DNA of 45,099 bases, from positions 1 through 45,099 of the forward strand of contig LRSL01000063.1 in assembly GCA_001563335.1 (NCBI GenBank), in the 5' to 3' direction. A program made the position numbers and the translations under genes. The notes beneath the pieces were generated by a model. The model made no database searches. It was not told the DNA's origin and worked only from the letters and a program-made list of their open reading frames with translations. Position 1 is the stretch's first letter, and every line of letters begins with the position of its first letter. Shown in pieces: positions 15,526 through 22,874 of this stretch. Source of the DNA: Candidatus Thorarchaeota archaeon SMTZ1-45. GTDB taxonomy: Archaea > Asgardarchaeota > Thorarchaeia > Thorarchaeales > Thorarchaeaceae.

Positions 15526-16452
15526 CTATTTCTGAGTAGCAAAACCTGTGAGAATTTCTTTGACAATATCTCGAGCAGCAATTGCAGTAATTCCTGATGA
15601 GTCAAGTAGAGGATTCAGCTCAACTATATCCGCATATCGAACCTTCCCAGTATTAAAAATGAAGATGATAAGTTCTAAAAGATCAACCATAGAGAGACCA
15701 CCTGACTCAGGATGGCTCACTCCAGGAGCAATCTGCGGTGATAAAACGTCCATATCAACTGAAACGTACAGAAACTCTACTCTTTTACCAATTTCATTGA
15801 CACGATTTTTAAATTGGTCTTTTGATAGGATTGGAGCTTTAGTTCCAGTAATCTCCTCTCGCTGGTCAGGAAGTGCTGAACGAAGGTCATATCCAGCAAT
15901 ATCTTCCATAGACACTAATCCACCATCTACAATCCTTCTCACACCAGTTGAGTGTGAGAGTTGATATCCGCCCATGTCTGGATACAAATCTGCATGCGCA
16001 TCTAGATGGATCAAACCATATCGACCAGGACGACCTCTTTTCAACCCCTTAAGTATTGGAAAAGTTATGAAATGGTCCCCACCAAGAAAAAGAAGATTAC
16101 TCTCTTTTAGTGCAAGTTTGGCACATGCCTCAGATATGTCCATTGCAGCAGCTTCCGGAAGCCTTAGCATAACTTCTAAATCTCCAACATCTTCCAATGT
16201 GATACTCTTCGTTAGAGATTCATCAATTGCATCTTTTCGCCCTAGAGAGAGAGGATAACTATGTGACCTCTCACTGTCTGTAGCCCGACGAATTGCGTCA
16301 GGACCAAACCGAGGTCCAGGCAAGAAACTTGATGTCAGATCATAGGGGATACCAATAACCCCGACATCAGGGTTTCCTAAGTCTGGGGCAGGAATTCCAA
16401 AGAAACTTCTCGGTAATCTCAGATAACCATTCAGTTCATCCTTGAGGGGCAT
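15526..16452 (-). CDS. Agmatinase/arginase-family ureohydrolase
   Basis: 308 residues with the binuclear manganese site of the ureohydrolases: GGDHFITFP near residue 124, HLDAHADLYPD near residue 148 and YVSVDMDVLSPQIAPG near residue 228. The family usually has DP where this protein has SP after the third motif; that residue is not a metal ligand. The C-terminal VELNPLLDSSGITAIAA segment is also typical. Most archaeal members are agmatinases (agmatine to putrescine and urea) in polyamine synthesis, but guanidinobutyrase or related activities cannot be excluded. AAATAAATAT lies about 28 nt before the ATG without a Shine-Dalgarno, suggesting a leaderless transcript. Confidence 0.78.
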   Translation of the reverse strand: MPLKDELNGYLRLPRSFFGIPAPDLGNPDVGVIGIPYDLTSSFLPGPRFGPDAIRRATDSERSHSYPLSLGRKDAIDESLTKSITLEDVGDLEVMLRLPEAAAMDISEACAKLALKESNLLFLGGDHFITFPILKGLKRGRPGRYGLIHLDAHADLYPDMGGYQLSHSTGVRRIVDGGLVSMEDIAGYDLRSALPDQREEITGTKAPILSKDQFKNRVNEIGKRVEFLYVSVDMDVLSPQIAPGVSHPESGGLSMVDLLELIIFIFNTGKVRYADIVELNPLLDSSGITAIAARDIVKEILTGFATQK

Positions 16453-16475
16453 AAGCCCAACAGGTTTTCCTTACA

Positions 16476-16485
16476 AAATAAATAT
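16476..16485 (-). promoter_or_regulatory. TATA box of the agmatinase gene
   Basis: On the minus strand this reads ATATTTATTT, centred about 28 nt before the ATG at 16452. That spacing puts the transcript start at or next to the ATG, as in leaderless archaeal mRNAs. It lies between the upstream gene's terminator and the agmatinase. Confidence 0.4.
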
Positions 16486-16516
16486 GCTGTAAAAAGAGAG
16501 TAAAAGAAAAAGGGGT

Positions 16517-16553
16517 GTGAAACCCTGAGAAAATCATACTTCTCAGGGTTCAC
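16517..16553 (-). terminator. Hairpin terminator after the surface-protein operon
   Basis: An 11-bp perfect stem (AACCCTGAGAA with TTCTCAGGGTT, 16521-16531 and 16540-16550) is extended by GTG/CAC across a one-base bulge. On the minus strand it is followed by C/T-rich sequence ending in TTTTTCTTTT. It begins 10 nt after the stop codon of the surface protein. Confidence 0.6.
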
Positions 16554-16562
16554 AAATTGAAT

Positions 16563-18218
16563 CTAGACCTGATAGGTACCTCCGCCGCCTCTGCCGCGTG
16601 CCATGAGAACAATATTAACAACTGCACCCAAGGCAACTGCACCACCCATGATGGCTGTGAATGGATATCCTTCCCAAAACATCTGCTGGAGAAGACCCAG
16701 TATTTCTGGACTAACAGTAACACGATCCATGTGAGTTCGTTTGGAGAACGTGTTCTCTCCATAATCATATTCAAACTCTGCAGGGGCAAATGCATAAACT
16801 CCCTCATACTCAAAGGTGACGCTATACGTAATAGTCATCGTTCCATCAGGGAGGAGAATCGCTTCATCAGCAGAAGTTTCGCCTGTCACGTCGACTGAAA
16901 TGGGATATGTTCCTGCAATGCTATCATCTACAAGGCTTAAGTTGTAAACTGGTTCTGTTCCTTCGTTATGTACAGTAACAGTAACCTCTACTGACCCACC
17001 TGGTGTGGTTTCAATAGGATCGAAAGTCCTAGTGATGGTGACAAGAGGTGGAAATGCACCAGGTTCGAAATTAATAGTATAATCAGGTATGTCTGAGTAG
17101 GCTGTTGCATTCCAGAAGACTACACTCGCATTTGCATCATAGAATGTTCGATTGAGTGCTTCATCCTCAGGAGAATATGATGTTAAATTCATATTCGGCG
17201 GGAGAAATGCTGCAACTAAAGATTGACCGGTATCCAGACCATTTACAACACCAGTTGGTGGTTTGCCAAGTAGATCTTCAAAGATATTGAGTTCGTCAGA
17301 ATTCGTTGAAAGAATCTGATCTCCAATATATCCAGCTGCAACAATTGCCATGGGGCCATCAAGCTCTGGCATTTGCGAAAGCAGGAATGCTGCTGGTGGA
17401 ATCGGTTCTCCACCACCAAAGCTTTCAATGAGGTCCATAAGGTCACCCATATCAGGAACTGCAAGGAGTCCTGCGCCTGAAGCGCGTGCTGTAGTGAAGA
17501 CAGAGGAATCAATTGAGCCTATAAATCCACTCTGGTCCATTACATCAAGAACACTGTTGACAGCGTCTTCAAATGGATTGGTAACTTTGTAGATGAATAG
17601 GTTAATTCCTGTGAAGGGTAGATCAACCGGCTCGCCAATTATGCTTTCAATGAATTCCTCATCAATTCGGAGATTCAATAACTCTTCAAAATCAAAAGCA
17701 AATCCAGAGTGAAGATGGGCACGAACAGCAGCCATGTTTGTCTGAGCTTCAGCATCCGTCAGGTCGAAGTACACATTGATTAACAGACTAAAGTCAGTAC
17801 CAAGCATGTCAAATACTGAATCAATTGGTGATCCGCCTTCACCAAATTGCTGAGCCCATAATTCACCTCCATCTGAGAAATTGAAGAGCTCTGCTCCAAC
17901 GAGATCTAATATGTATTCCAAGAGTTCACCTTGTGTCGCAATTAGAGCCATCACAACACAACCATCATACATTGACTCACCGAGACCTAATTGTGAATCA
18001 GGGACTCCAAGTTGCCCGTAGATGACTGCAGGTGCACCCTGTTCATCAATAGCAGTAAATACAACTTCAGCTCCATTCTCAATAAGATTGAAGAAGAATT
18101 CCTCACCTACATCCTGAGCTAAAACTGCATTACTTGTGTTAGCAGCAGTTACAGCTGGAATTGAGAATAGGAACCCAATTGCAATTATGACAAATGCGTG
18201 CTTTTTGTTCAGTTTCAT
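16563..18218 (-). CDS. Large secreted, C-terminally anchored surface protein with CARDB/TRAP-beta-like domain
   Basis: 551 residues. An N-terminal signal peptide (KKHAFVIIAIGFLFSIPAVTAA, residues about 5-26) is followed by about 360 residues rich in Asp/Glu and small residues, of no recognised family, with several long hydrophobic-edged segments. Residues about 395-500 form an immunoglobulin-like beta domain: TPGGSVEVTVTVHNEGTEPV, YNLSLVDDS, then TYSVTFEYEGVYAFAPAEFEY. A transmembrane helix (GGAVALGAVVNIVLMARG) and a Gly-rich tail end the protein. The bulk should lie outside the cell. It is followed by a strong terminator and preceded by a membrane-protein gene whose stop is 1 nt before its start, so the two form an operon and probably a complex. 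Confidence 0.65.
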   Translation of the reverse strand: MKLNKKHAFVIIAIGFLFSIPAVTAANTSNAVLAQDVGEEFFFNLIENGAEVVFTAIDEQGAPAVIYGQLGVPDSQLGLGESMYDGCVVMALIATQGELLEYILDLVGAELFNFSDGGELWAQQFGEGGSPIDSVFDMLGTDFSLLINVYFDLTDAEAQTNMAAVRAHLHSGFAFDFEELLNLRIDEEFIESIIGEPVDLPFTGINLFIYKVTNPFEDAVNSVLDVMDQSGFIGSIDSSVFTTARASGAGLLAVPDMGDLMDLIESFGGGEPIPPAAFLLSQMPELDGPMAIVAAGYIGDQILSTNSDELNIFEDLLGKPPTGVVNGLDTGQSLVAAFLPPNMNLTSYSPEDEALNRTFYDANASVVFWNATAYSDIPDYTINFEPGAFPPLVTITRTFDPIETTPGGSVEVTVTVHNEGTEPVYNLSLVDDSIAGTYPISVDVTGETSADEAILLPDGTMTITYSVTFEYEGVYAFAPAEFEYDYGENTFSKRTHMDRVTVSPEILGLLQQMFWEGYPFTAIMGGAVALGAVVNIVLMARGRGGGGTYQV

Positions 18219-18219
18219 T

Positions 18220-18801
18220 TTAGAATTCCTCCTTTGGTCGGACTACCGCCCCAACGATAGCAGCCACAATTACCACAATGACTGGTGTAAAGAACCAGAT
18301 GAGTAGTGGTGTGAGGAGCGTCATTAGTGAGCCAATGTCGAATCCCATTCCGCCTATTCCTGAAAGTAATGGCATTATTTGATCAATCATTCCTTGAATC
18401 AATGGAATTCCAAGTATGTCAACAAGTGAAGATCCAGGTGGCACGACAAATGAGCCAAATGCAATGCCTGACTGAAAAATCAGATATGCGCACAAGGCTA
18501 TGAGGGCAAGACACGAGAGCCAGGTCATCAGACCGACGACAAAGGCACCCTTTTTTGTTCCCGCCATCACGCCTCCTACGAAGCCAGCTGCTGCCCAAAT
18601 GGCTATCATTGTGAAATTACTCATTGGATTGACGAGTATTAGATTTACCAAAACAAGTGTTGGCCTCAAAAAATTTCCAAATTGAGGACCGAAAATGGCA
18701 ATCAAGGATTCATAGCCATTAGGTAACAGAAACCAACCTCCAAGGAGGACTATAGCAAGAGCAATGAGCCAACCGAAGTATTTGCTTGAAAATGATGAAA
18801 T
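18220..18801 (-). CDS. Polytopic membrane protein, apparent ATT start
   Basis: About 193 residues if translated from ATT 18801. Five hydrophobic segments: YFGWLIALAIVLLGGWFLLP at the N-terminus, then segments at MIAIWAAAGFVGGVMAG, LSCLALIALCAYLIF, IPLIQGMIDQIMPLLSG and a final FFTPVIVVIVAAIVGAVV, with an RPKEEF tail. The frame is open upstream to a TAG at 18814-18816. The only strong ribosome site, GGAGG (18811-18815), lies 8-9 nt before an ATT codon and no ATG/GTG/TTG is available there. Starting at TTG 18705 would drop a good first helix and has no RBS. The stop is 1 nt before the surface-protein start. Function unknown. Confidence 0.6.
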   Translation of the reverse strand: MSSFSSKYFGWLIALAIVLLGGWFLLPNGYESLIAIFGPQFGNFLRPTLVLVNLILVNPMSNFTMIAIWAAAGFVGGVMAGTKKGAFVVGLMTWLSCLALIALCAYLIFQSGIAFGSFVVPPGSSLVDILGIPLIQGMIDQIMPLLSGIGGMGFDIGSLMTLLTPLLIWFFTPVIVVIVAAIVGAVVRPKEEF

Positions 18802-18953
18802 AGCATATACCTCCTAACTAATTAAGATTCTAATACATTTTTCTTGATTTTTCACTATTAACACTTTGGCGGATGTTTCCACTCCATAAATCGGAAATGT
18901 TGGCGAGTGGAATCAGTAAGAGAGATATAGGCGGTATACAAATGTCCTCACGT

Positions 18954-18979
18954 TAGAATGGCGAAAGAAAGTCATTCTA
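18954..18979. promoter_or_regulatory. Inverted repeat upstream of the small winged-helix gene
   Basis: TAGAATG and CATTCTA form a perfect 7-bp inverted repeat separated by 12 nt, 59 nt before the GTG start of the next gene and about 20 nt after a TATA-like GGTATACAAA (about 18933). It could be an operator for a dimeric protein or a leader hairpin. The rest of the 236-nt gap (18802-19037) shows no gene. Confidence 0.3.
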
Positions 18980-19037
18980 CATGTGAAAATGATGTGTTCT
19001 ATGGGACACAACAATTGTAATAGTAGGTCGGTGGAAA

Positions 19038-19391
19038 GTGGAGAAGGACACCAACGACGCAACAGTGTATGAATTGATCCAGCTAATGGCTTCGCTGAAT
19101 GACACCAGGAGAGCGATACTTCTGGCGCTGGCTCATATCTATCCTCGAAGTGTCAGTGGTGTTCAATTAAGCCGATTAATCGGTTACAGCGGAAAGTCAA
19201 GAAGTCTGTACAGAGGAGTAATATCCCATCTGCAAGAGAACGAAATGATTCAGATTGACCAGCTTACTCCTAAGCTTTACGCAATCCGAATAAATAATGA
19301 GCATCCGTTGCTCACTATTCTAGTCGATCTTTGCAGAGTTCATGGGAAACATTCACGAAAAATGTACCTGAAGGCATTGGAGGAAGAGTGA
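19038..19391 (+). CDS. Small winged-helix transcription regulator
   Basis: 117 residues. The helix-turn-helix is clear: LNDTRRAILLALAHIYPRSVS (helix 1), GVQLSRLIGYSGKSRSLYRGV (helices 2-3) and ISHLQENEMIQID, with LTPKLYAIRIN as the wing. C-terminal basic helix (HGKHSRKMYLKALEEE). The start is GTG 19038, with GGTGG upstream. It is followed after 2 nt by a membrane-protein gene, so the pair is probably co-expressed, perhaps as a regulator and a membrane sensor. Family name not recognised beyond the winged-helix fold. Confidence 0.65.
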   Translation: MEKDTNDATVYELIQLMASLNDTRRAILLALAHIYPRSVSGVQLSRLIGYSGKSRSLYRGVISHLQENEMIQIDQLTPKLYAIRINNEHPLLTILVDLCRVHGKHSRKMYLKALEEE

Positions 19392-19393
19392 AA

Positions 19394-19993
19394 ATGGAGA
19401 ATGAACTCCTGCTGGAGGCAAAAGCACTCTATAAAGATAGGATTAGGATTGCCCTTTCAGCGTTTATCATTCTGTTCTCGATAGCCTTCTTCATTTACTA
19501 TACAACAGGTATAGCAGGTTTGGGTACAATACCACGTGGACTACCTGGAGTTTCTCAAGGTCTTGAGGTAGTAGCAGCTTTCAACAATGTTGGATTACTA
19601 GTTGCTGTTGCACTGATGGTTCTAGTATTTCGTTTCTGGTCTTGGGCATTCCTTCCAGGACCTGCCTCATTATTTACTACATCCGTTCTCAGAGGAATTC
19701 TCGGACCTAATGTGATCATAAAGCAGTTTATTGGAAAGCGTTTCGAAGTTACACTTGACACTGGACAAATATTCAACGTCAATTGTCACATCCAAGAGAA
19801 AGGGACAGATGATTGGTTTTCATACCGTCTCGTATCGTCAAAGCTGCAGAATGGAGACCTCAAAAACGTTGCATTACGTCATGGATTCTCGTTCAAGAAT
19901 GACCGTTTCATTGCTAGTATCAGTAATGATGAGTTGCATCATAGAACACTCTTGATGGCAAAAGCCTTGATGATTGCTGGTGGATATGTCTAG
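19394..19993 (+). CDS. Two-helix membrane protein, unknown function
   Basis: About 199 residues from ATG 19394, which has GGAGG 9 nt upstream inside the end of the previous gene; the longer open frame beginning at 19331 only overlaps the regulator. Two membrane helices (ALSAFIILFSIAFFIYYTTG and VGLLVAVALMVLVFRFWSW) enclose a short Gly-rich loop. The last 110 residues are soluble and basic, with RFEVTLDTGQIFNVNCHIQEKG and DWFSYRLVSSK strands. Coupled to the winged-helix gene. No family recognised; a membrane anchor with a cytoplasmic beta domain is all that can be said. Confidence 0.5.
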   Translation: MENELLLEAKALYKDRIRIALSAFIILFSIAFFIYYTTGIAGLGTIPRGLPGVSQGLEVVAAFNNVGLLVAVALMVLVFRFWSWAFLPGPASLFTTSVLRGILGPNVIIKQFIGKRFEVTLDTGQIFNVNCHIQEKGTDDWFSYRLVSSKLQNGDLKNVALRHGFSFKNDRFIASISNDELHHRTLLMAKALMIAGGYV

Positions 19994-20268
19994 TTCTGTG
20001 GGTGTCTCAATGCTCTAGGTGTTTTCTGTTTCTTCTTCCTGGCAAAATTATCAATGTCCGTCATCCATCGAGTCAGCATCATTGGATGTGCTCTATATCT
20101 AGCGGGTATAGTATGTCCTAGAGGTGAAATCTTCTTTTTCTTTCTCCGCTTAACGACCATTTCCTATCGATTATACTTTCGCATGAAGATGAATCAATCT
20201 TTCGTCATAAACAACTACATTCAGGAAATTTATTTCTATAATCAGCCAATTCATAGACTGAGAAAATT
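19994..20268. other. Intergenic region, 275 nt, no convincing gene
   Basis: A 73-codon frame (20054-20275) exists here, but it has no ribosome site and its composition is unlike a folded protein. The only likely element is TTCTATAATC at about 20234-20243, 28 nt before the next ATG, which fits a TATA box for a leaderless message. Confidence 0.4.
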
Positions 20269-20661
20269 ATGGTAATGCGCATAAAACGGACAATAGATAT
20301 TGCAATGAGTAATTACACTGAGATTTCTGGTTATTGCGTTTTCACATATGAGGGTATGGTTGCTTATGCCAGCGAGAACATGGATATTGCTGAGGAGATT
20401 GGCACCATCATCCAAGCATGGAATGGTCATCTTCAAAGTTTCACACTAAAGAACATAGCATTTCTCAGAGCATTGGCAACAGAACAAGGTTTTGTGGCAA
20501 TCAATCCAGATGGGGCTGTAAGCTTAATTTGTGGTACAGGTAAGGGAGTCTGGTTTGTTTCTGTGTTTACAAGAATGGATGTTGATAAAGAGGGAATCCT
20601 GCGTGAATGTATTCAAGCAGCAAAGAATCTTGAAACTTCTGTTTCAATCTTTGATATTTGA
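20269..20661 (+). CDS. Roadblock/LC7-like protein
   Basis: 130 residues. The predicted order of elements matches the roadblock/LC7 fold: helix (IKRTIDIAMSN), two strands with a turn (ISGYCVFTYEGMVAYASEN), long helix (DIAEEIGTIIQAWNGHL), a three-strand meander (FLRALATEQGFVAINPDGAV, GVWFVSVFTRMD) and a C-terminal helix (GILRECIQAAKNLE). Roadblock proteins dimerise and act with small GTPases as regulators or scaffolds; Asgard archaea encode many. A Ras-like GTPase lies 18 kb away in this window. The ATG is about 28 nt after a TATA-like element, suggesting leaderless translation; ATG 20275 is also possible. Assignment rests on fold order, not on a strong motif. Confidence 0.5.
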   Translation: MVMRIKRTIDIAMSNYTEISGYCVFTYEGMVAYASENMDIAEEIGTIIQAWNGHLQSFTLKNIAFLRALATEQGFVAINPDGAVSLICGTGKGVWFVSVFTRMDVDKEGILRECIQAAKNLETSVSIFDI

Positions 20662-20664
20662 ACC

Positions 20665-21153
20665 TCATTTGTCCATAATTGGTTTTTGCTCCGCAATGAT
20701 TCTGGAAAAGTATGCCATAATAGCACCAATCCATCCTAATGACTGTTGAAGTTGATGGATCATATCCATAACAAATACTCCTGCTGTCGCCATTTGAACC
20801 ATTGTCATTAGCAATCCGATAACACCAATGATTATTCCTGCTGAAATTAGAATTCTACCAAACCAGACCTTTTCAGTAGTAAGGATTATTCCACCAAAAA
20901 TTGCTAAAATGCCCCCTAGAGCTGCCCAAGCAGCAAGCCCAGCCATAAAATTCTCAAAAGTTTCAAAGAATTCTAATCCAAATATATACTGTAGGATTTC
21001 GGACAACTCTCCAATAACACCGATTGTTCCACTAACTCCAGACAGAATCATTAGAGTACCGCCTGTGAAACAGAGGATCATGGGGTTGCGATTATGAAGG
21101 GTCATATCAAGCTCATTTGCTAAATATCTTTGATTTAAAGATAACTTCTTCAT
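20665..21153 (-). CDS. Four-helix membrane protein
   Basis: 162 residues with four hydrophobic segments: MILCFTGGTLMILSGVSGTIG, FMAGLAAWAALGGILAIFGG, WFGRILISAGIIIGVIGLL, and a weaker SLGWIGAIMAYFS near the C-terminus. The Gly-rich repeated pattern of helix pairs is common in small archaeal membrane proteins of unknown function. Convergent with the roadblock-like gene (3-nt gap). No catalytic motif. Function not assigned. Confidence 0.5.
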   Translation of the reverse strand: MKKLSLNQRYLANELDMTLHNRNPMILCFTGGTLMILSGVSGTIGVIGELSEILQYIFGLEFFETFENFMAGLAAWAALGGILAIFGGIILTTEKVWFGRILISAGIIIGVIGLLMTMVQMATAGVFVMDMIHQLQQSLGWIGAIMAYFSRIIAEQKPIMDK

Positions 21154-21223
21154 ACAACATCTGAAATTATTACATGCAAATCAGAATAATATGTCAATCT
21201 TCTGGATTTTTTAAGAGATTAGT

Positions 21224-21250
21224 CAATGGCTACAAAAGAAGTAGCCATTG
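21224..21250 (-). terminator. Perfect 10-bp hairpin, likely terminator
   Basis: CAATGGCTAC and GTAGCCATTG pair perfectly around a 7-nt loop (AAAAGAA). It lies 40 nt after the stop of the minus-strand two-helix gene. On that strand a short T-rich run follows (CTTAAAAAATCC), so termination is plausible but the T-tract is weak. It also lies 70 nt upstream of the next minus-strand gene. Confidence 0.45.
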
Positions 21251-21289
21251 CGTTCTCATTTTAGGATGAGAAACTCTGCTTGTAATCAA

Positions 21290-21454
21290 TCATAGCGCAA
21301 AATATAGGATTACTATACCAGCTCCATAGATCAAATGAAAAATGTGAATGTAGATCCTATTCAGGTTCGGAGAGTATCGCTTCACTAGTCCTCCACCAAT
21401 TGCACAGAGAAAGATGGATACTAATAAGACCGCGATTAATGTTTCTAGATTCAT
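21290..21454 (-). CDS. Small two-helix membrane protein, tandem paralogue 2
   Basis: About 54 residues: helix LIAVLLVSIFLCAIGGGLV, a short loop with KRYSPN, then helix FHLIYGAGIVILYFAL. It resembles the gene just upstream: both have LLVSI-(L/F)-C in the first helix, a Lys-containing loop, and (F/I)-H followed by a Gly-containing second helix. ATG 21454 is chosen (an ATG at 21493 would overlap the neighbour by 34 nt); the gap to the neighbour is then 5 nt. Function unknown. Confidence 0.45.
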   Translation of the reverse strand: MNLETLIAVLLVSIFLCAIGGGLVKRYSPNLNRIYIHIFHLIYGAGIVILYFAL

Positions 21455-21459
21455 CACGT

Positions 21460-21729
21460 CTATTTCCTCTCCTTTGCTTTCAATTGGAGCCATCTATGGA
21501 TAGATAGAAGGACAACTACAGCTAGGCCATGTATGAATACCAAGATTGGAATAGATATTTCAATAGATGTTAGCTTGATAAGTTCAGAAGCCACGGTGCA
21601 GATTAAAATTGACACTAATAGTAACGCCAATGCTCTCTTGACTGAGTGACCTGATGAATAGTCATCAGGATTTGTTGGAATTATGATTCTTTGATTATTC
21701 AATATTCGATTCACCTTAATTACTAGCAT
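21460..21729 (-). CDS. Small two-helix membrane protein, tandem paralogue 1
   Basis: 89 residues. A 30-residue polar N-terminus is followed by helix ALALLLVSILICTVASELI, a short loop and helix ILVFIHGLAVVVLLSIHRW, with a basic tail (LKAKERK). Similar to the downstream gene in both helices, suggesting a tandem duplication. Both genes are tightly spaced and probably co-transcribed; a hairpin terminator follows. No function can be assigned. Confidence 0.45.
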   Translation of the reverse strand: MLVIKVNRILNNQRIIIPTNPDDYSSGHSVKRALALLLVSILICTVASELIKLTSIEISIPILVFIHGLAVVVLLSIHRWLQLKAKERK

Positions 21730-21851
21730 CCAAAAGAAATAGAAGAAACATTGGCAAGAGTGTTATGCAGAAATTCAGATAGAATTAAAGAAATTCTTGC
21801 TATTTATGAAGCAGTGTCTTCAGATATTGAAAAAAAAATGAGCGACCTCTC

Positions 21852-22772
21852 ATGGATACTTCCGATCGATTAATACTTGGCGAGCTAGCGAATCGGTGTA
21901 GAATTTCTTTCTCAAAGATAGCAGAGAAGTACGAAGTTTCATTGAATACTATAAAAAATCGAATTGAAGCCCTTGTGGAAATGGGTGTTATTTCTAATTT
22001 CGTTGTAGAATTACCTCTGGAGAAATTGAATGCAAGCTTCGCAATAATTATTCTTGACATAAAGACGGACACTAGCAAAGACCAACTGATCTCTCTAGGA
22101 AGAAATTCTTTCATAATGGCTTTGGGACTGGGGTATGAATTGCAAGGATTTGCAATAGTAGTTTATAGGACTAATGCAGAACTTGTTGAAGCAATAGATT
22201 TTCTTCAATCATCCAATCTAGTGACACAAGCGCGAGCCATGCCTTTGATTGCTCCACCATCCACTGTTGATACAACATCAATCAAAGGCATAGACACTTT
22301 GAAAAAAATTGACTGGAAGATACTGAAATCACTTCAATGGAATGGCCGCAAACCACTTGGCGAAATTGCATCAGATGTAGGAGTTTCAGTACCTACAGTC
22401 AGAAAACGACTTGCTTACATGAGAAAACACAATCTAATCCACGAAACTATTCAAGTAAATCCAGCAGCAAGTGAGCATGACCTTGTGGTAATGCTACTTG
22501 TCAGAAGCCCTGCTGCTGCTCATGAGTACTATAAATTAGATGGTCGATTTCGAGAACAATGGCCTGAAAACTACTGGATATTTTATAGATCAGCAAACAA
22601 TATGGAGTTGATGGTGACATTCGTTGTTGAGTCATCGAAAAAGGTGGCTTCTCTTAGAAGTGAGATGACAAAGGTGCTTGAGGATAGTGAGATTATCAAT
22701 CAGGTCATTGTGCCAGAGTGGTTGTTCTTTCCAGACTTCAGAGATGAGATGATAGATACACATGTAGAATGA
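21852..22772 (+). CDS. Lrp/AsnC-like regulator with two helix-turn-helix domains
   Basis: 306 residues. The first winged helix is at residues 1-48 (LILGELANRCRISFSKIAEKY, EVSLNTIKNRIEALVEMGVIS). A second is at about 150-198 (KKIDWKILKSLQWNGRKPLGE, VGVSVPTVRKRLAYMRKHNLI). Each is followed by a beta/alpha segment that may be a degenerate RAM-like ligand domain. Two-HTH Lrp-like proteins occur in archaea and usually act as metabolic regulators. TATA-like CTATTTATG lies at about 21800, 30 nt before an upstream ATG (21838) that opens an 11-codon frame overlapping this start. The next gene on the strand is the ATC-hydrolase-like gene, 102 nt away. Confidence 0.75.
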   Translation: MDTSDRLILGELANRCRISFSKIAEKYEVSLNTIKNRIEALVEMGVISNFVVELPLEKLNASFAIIILDIKTDTSKDQLISLGRNSFIMALGLGYELQGFAIVVYRTNAELVEAIDFLQSSNLVTQARAMPLIAPPSTVDTTSIKGIDTLKKIDWKILKSLQWNGRKPLGEIASDVGVSVPTVRKRLAYMRKHNLIHETIQVNPAASEHDLVVMLLVRSPAAAHEYYKLDGRFREQWPENYWIFYRSANNMELMVTFVVESSKKVASLRSEMTKVLEDSEIINQVIVPEWLFFPDFRDEMIDTHVE

Positions 22773-22874
22773 AAGAATTAATTCAATGGAGCGATATCCA
22801 AATGACATGACTTCTCTGAATAGATTCCACTACATTGATTAACTTCCATCTGAATTTGAATTACCACTCTACTC

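Noticed and set aside
20054..20275. 73-codon plus-strand frame
   Set aside because: No ribosome site, poor composition, and it overlaps the promoter of the roadblock-like gene.
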